Notes under the pieces: generated by a model
The model's database searches: none
The model's input: the letters and a program-made list of their open reading frames with translations, nothing else
Told to the model about the DNA's origin: nothing
Program-made: the position numbers and the translations under genes
In this document: positions 63,456 through 64,000 of the stretch, one piece after another
Layout: the number at the start of each line of letters is the position of its first letter
Position numbering within the stretch: position 1 is the stretch's first letter
Source of the DNA: SOIA01 sp964348015
Lineage (GTDB): Bacteria > Acidobacteriota > Aminicenantia > Aminicenantales > Aminicenantaceae
Direction of reading: 5' to 3'
Assembly (NCBI GenBank): GCA_964348015.1
Contig: CAYGBC010000054.1
Location: forward strand, 22,715-86,714
DNA: 64,000 nucleotides

Positions 63456-64000
63456 ATGAGTCACGAAAAAATAAAAAAGCTCCTCGGAGCCTATCTGGAT
63501 AAAGAGCTGGGCACAGAACACATGAAAGCGGTCGAAAATCATCTGAGAACGTGTCCCCAATGCCGGGAAGAACTTACTTTCTTGAATAAGATGGAGGAAC
63601 TTCCCAGGAAAATACCCTCCATCTCTGAAGAAGAAAAATATTGGGCATCGTTCCCGTCTCGGGTAAAAAACGGTATTAAACAAATCACTGATGAAGGCCG
63701 CATGAAGGAGGACAAAATGTTTCAAGATTCTTTTATCAAGGGAGAACACAACATCGGTGTGAAAGCTATGGTTTTTCCTCTCTCCGTAACCGCCCACCTT
63801 ATACTCGCTTTAATGCTCGTGATCTATCCGTTATTGAATCCGGGCACGCCGCCCCAGGTTGAAATCTACAGCGCATTCCTTGCGCCTCCTCCGCCTCCTC
63901 CACCTCCTCCACCTCCCCCTGCTAAAAAACGCACTACCTCCAAAAGACGCACCCGGATCCGCCCCGTCCAGTCCCAATCCACCGTCGAACCCGGTAAACT
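63456..64000 (+). CDS. Anti-sigma factor fused to a TonB-like protein (3' end beyond window)
   Basis: At least 181 codons in one open frame. Residues 1-50 form a zf-HC2 anti-sigma domain with HLRTCPQC (H29, C33, C36). A transmembrane helix follows at about 106-127 (FPLSVTAHLILALMLVIYPL), then VEIYSAFLAP and an unbroken run of twelve prolines and a basic stretch, as in TonB and TonB-like energy transducers. AAGGAGG five bases before the ATG at 63717 (Met88) could start a shorter, TonB-only protein. It should hold the ECF factor at the membrane. The C-terminal part is cut off. Confidence 0.82.
   Translation, partial: MSHEKIKKLLGAYLDKELGTEHMKAVENHLRTCPQCREELTFLNKMEELPRKIPSISEEEKYWASFPSRVKNGIKQITDEGRMKEDKMFQDSFIKGEHNIGVKAMVFPLSVTAHLILALMLVIYPLLNPGTPPQVEIYSAFLAPPPPPPPPPPPPAKKRTTSKRRTRIRPVQSQSTVEPGK

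Overview
The window is bacterial, near 50% GC by eye, with long intact genes, three tRNA genes and the RNase P RNA gene. Several traits fit an anaerobic, protein- and peptide-degrading Candidatus Aminicenantes or related Acidobacteriota-like lineage: clustered FtsX/MacB-type permease paralogues, a lipoprotein beta-propeller of the six-bladed type, M16, M24 and S9 peptidases, a four-subunit ferredoxin oxidoreductase and a glycyl radical enzyme. This assignment is an inference from gene content. No 16S gene is present.

Layout. 1-7.2 kb: three MacB/FtsX-type permease genes (one cut by the window edge), a decayed remnant of a fourth, and a PadR regulator translationally coupled to the third. 7.3-8.4 kb: a tyrosine recombinase next to the 3' end of the initiator tRNA gene. 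8.5-14.2 kb: nuoJKLMN, the membrane arm genes of complex I, without nuoA-I. 14.2-16.2 kb: rnpB convergent with nuoN; its 5' end overlaps the end of an NtrC-type regulator gene. 16.4-20.1 kb: a K+ channel and a pair of M16 peptidases. 20.1-30.3 kb, all on the minus strand: an M24 peptidase; gntR-activase-hypD for trans-4-hydroxy-L-proline dehydration; an enolase-superfamily racemase/epimerase; and porCDAB. 30.3-32.7 kb: dnaX-ybaB-recR. 32.9-45.6 kb: a transporter and thioesterase pair, a lipoprotein, a flavoprotein, an ornithine aminotransferase, exported hydrolases, two tRNA-Ser genes and tadA. 45.9-51.6 kb: threonine synthase, hflKC and two fold-type II PLP enzymes. 51.9-58.2 kb: two coupled RND pumps. 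58.4-64 kb: an outer-membrane barrel, a TPR lipoprotein, a beta-propeller lipoprotein, and an ECF sigma factor followed by an anti-sigma/TonB-like fusion that runs off the window.

How the genes fit together. Amino acids appear to be a main substrate: peptidases supply them, HypD converts hydroxyproline to pyrroline-5-carboxylate, a predicted ornithine aminotransferase interconverts glutamate semialdehyde and ornithine, fold-type II PLP enzymes deaminate or desulfurise amino acids, and the Por complex oxidises 2-oxo acids to acyl-CoA with reduced ferredoxin. The enolase-family protein, in the por operon just upstream of gntR-hypD, resembles hydroxyproline-betaine epimerases and might feed HypD.

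The most unusual structure is repeat DNA. At least four unrelated families of 120-235 bp inverted-repeat elements, all beginning GGGG and ending CCCC, lie against gene ends. One copy appears to supply the stop codon of a gene and another the start codon of a gene. A second, short repeat type is scattered between 36 and 52 kb. Other points for follow-up are the rnpB/CDS overlap, the gntR palindrome, a near-leaderless nuoJ promoter, a terminator-like hairpin in the TPR gene leader, and the anti-sigma/TonB fusion with an internal ribosome binding site.
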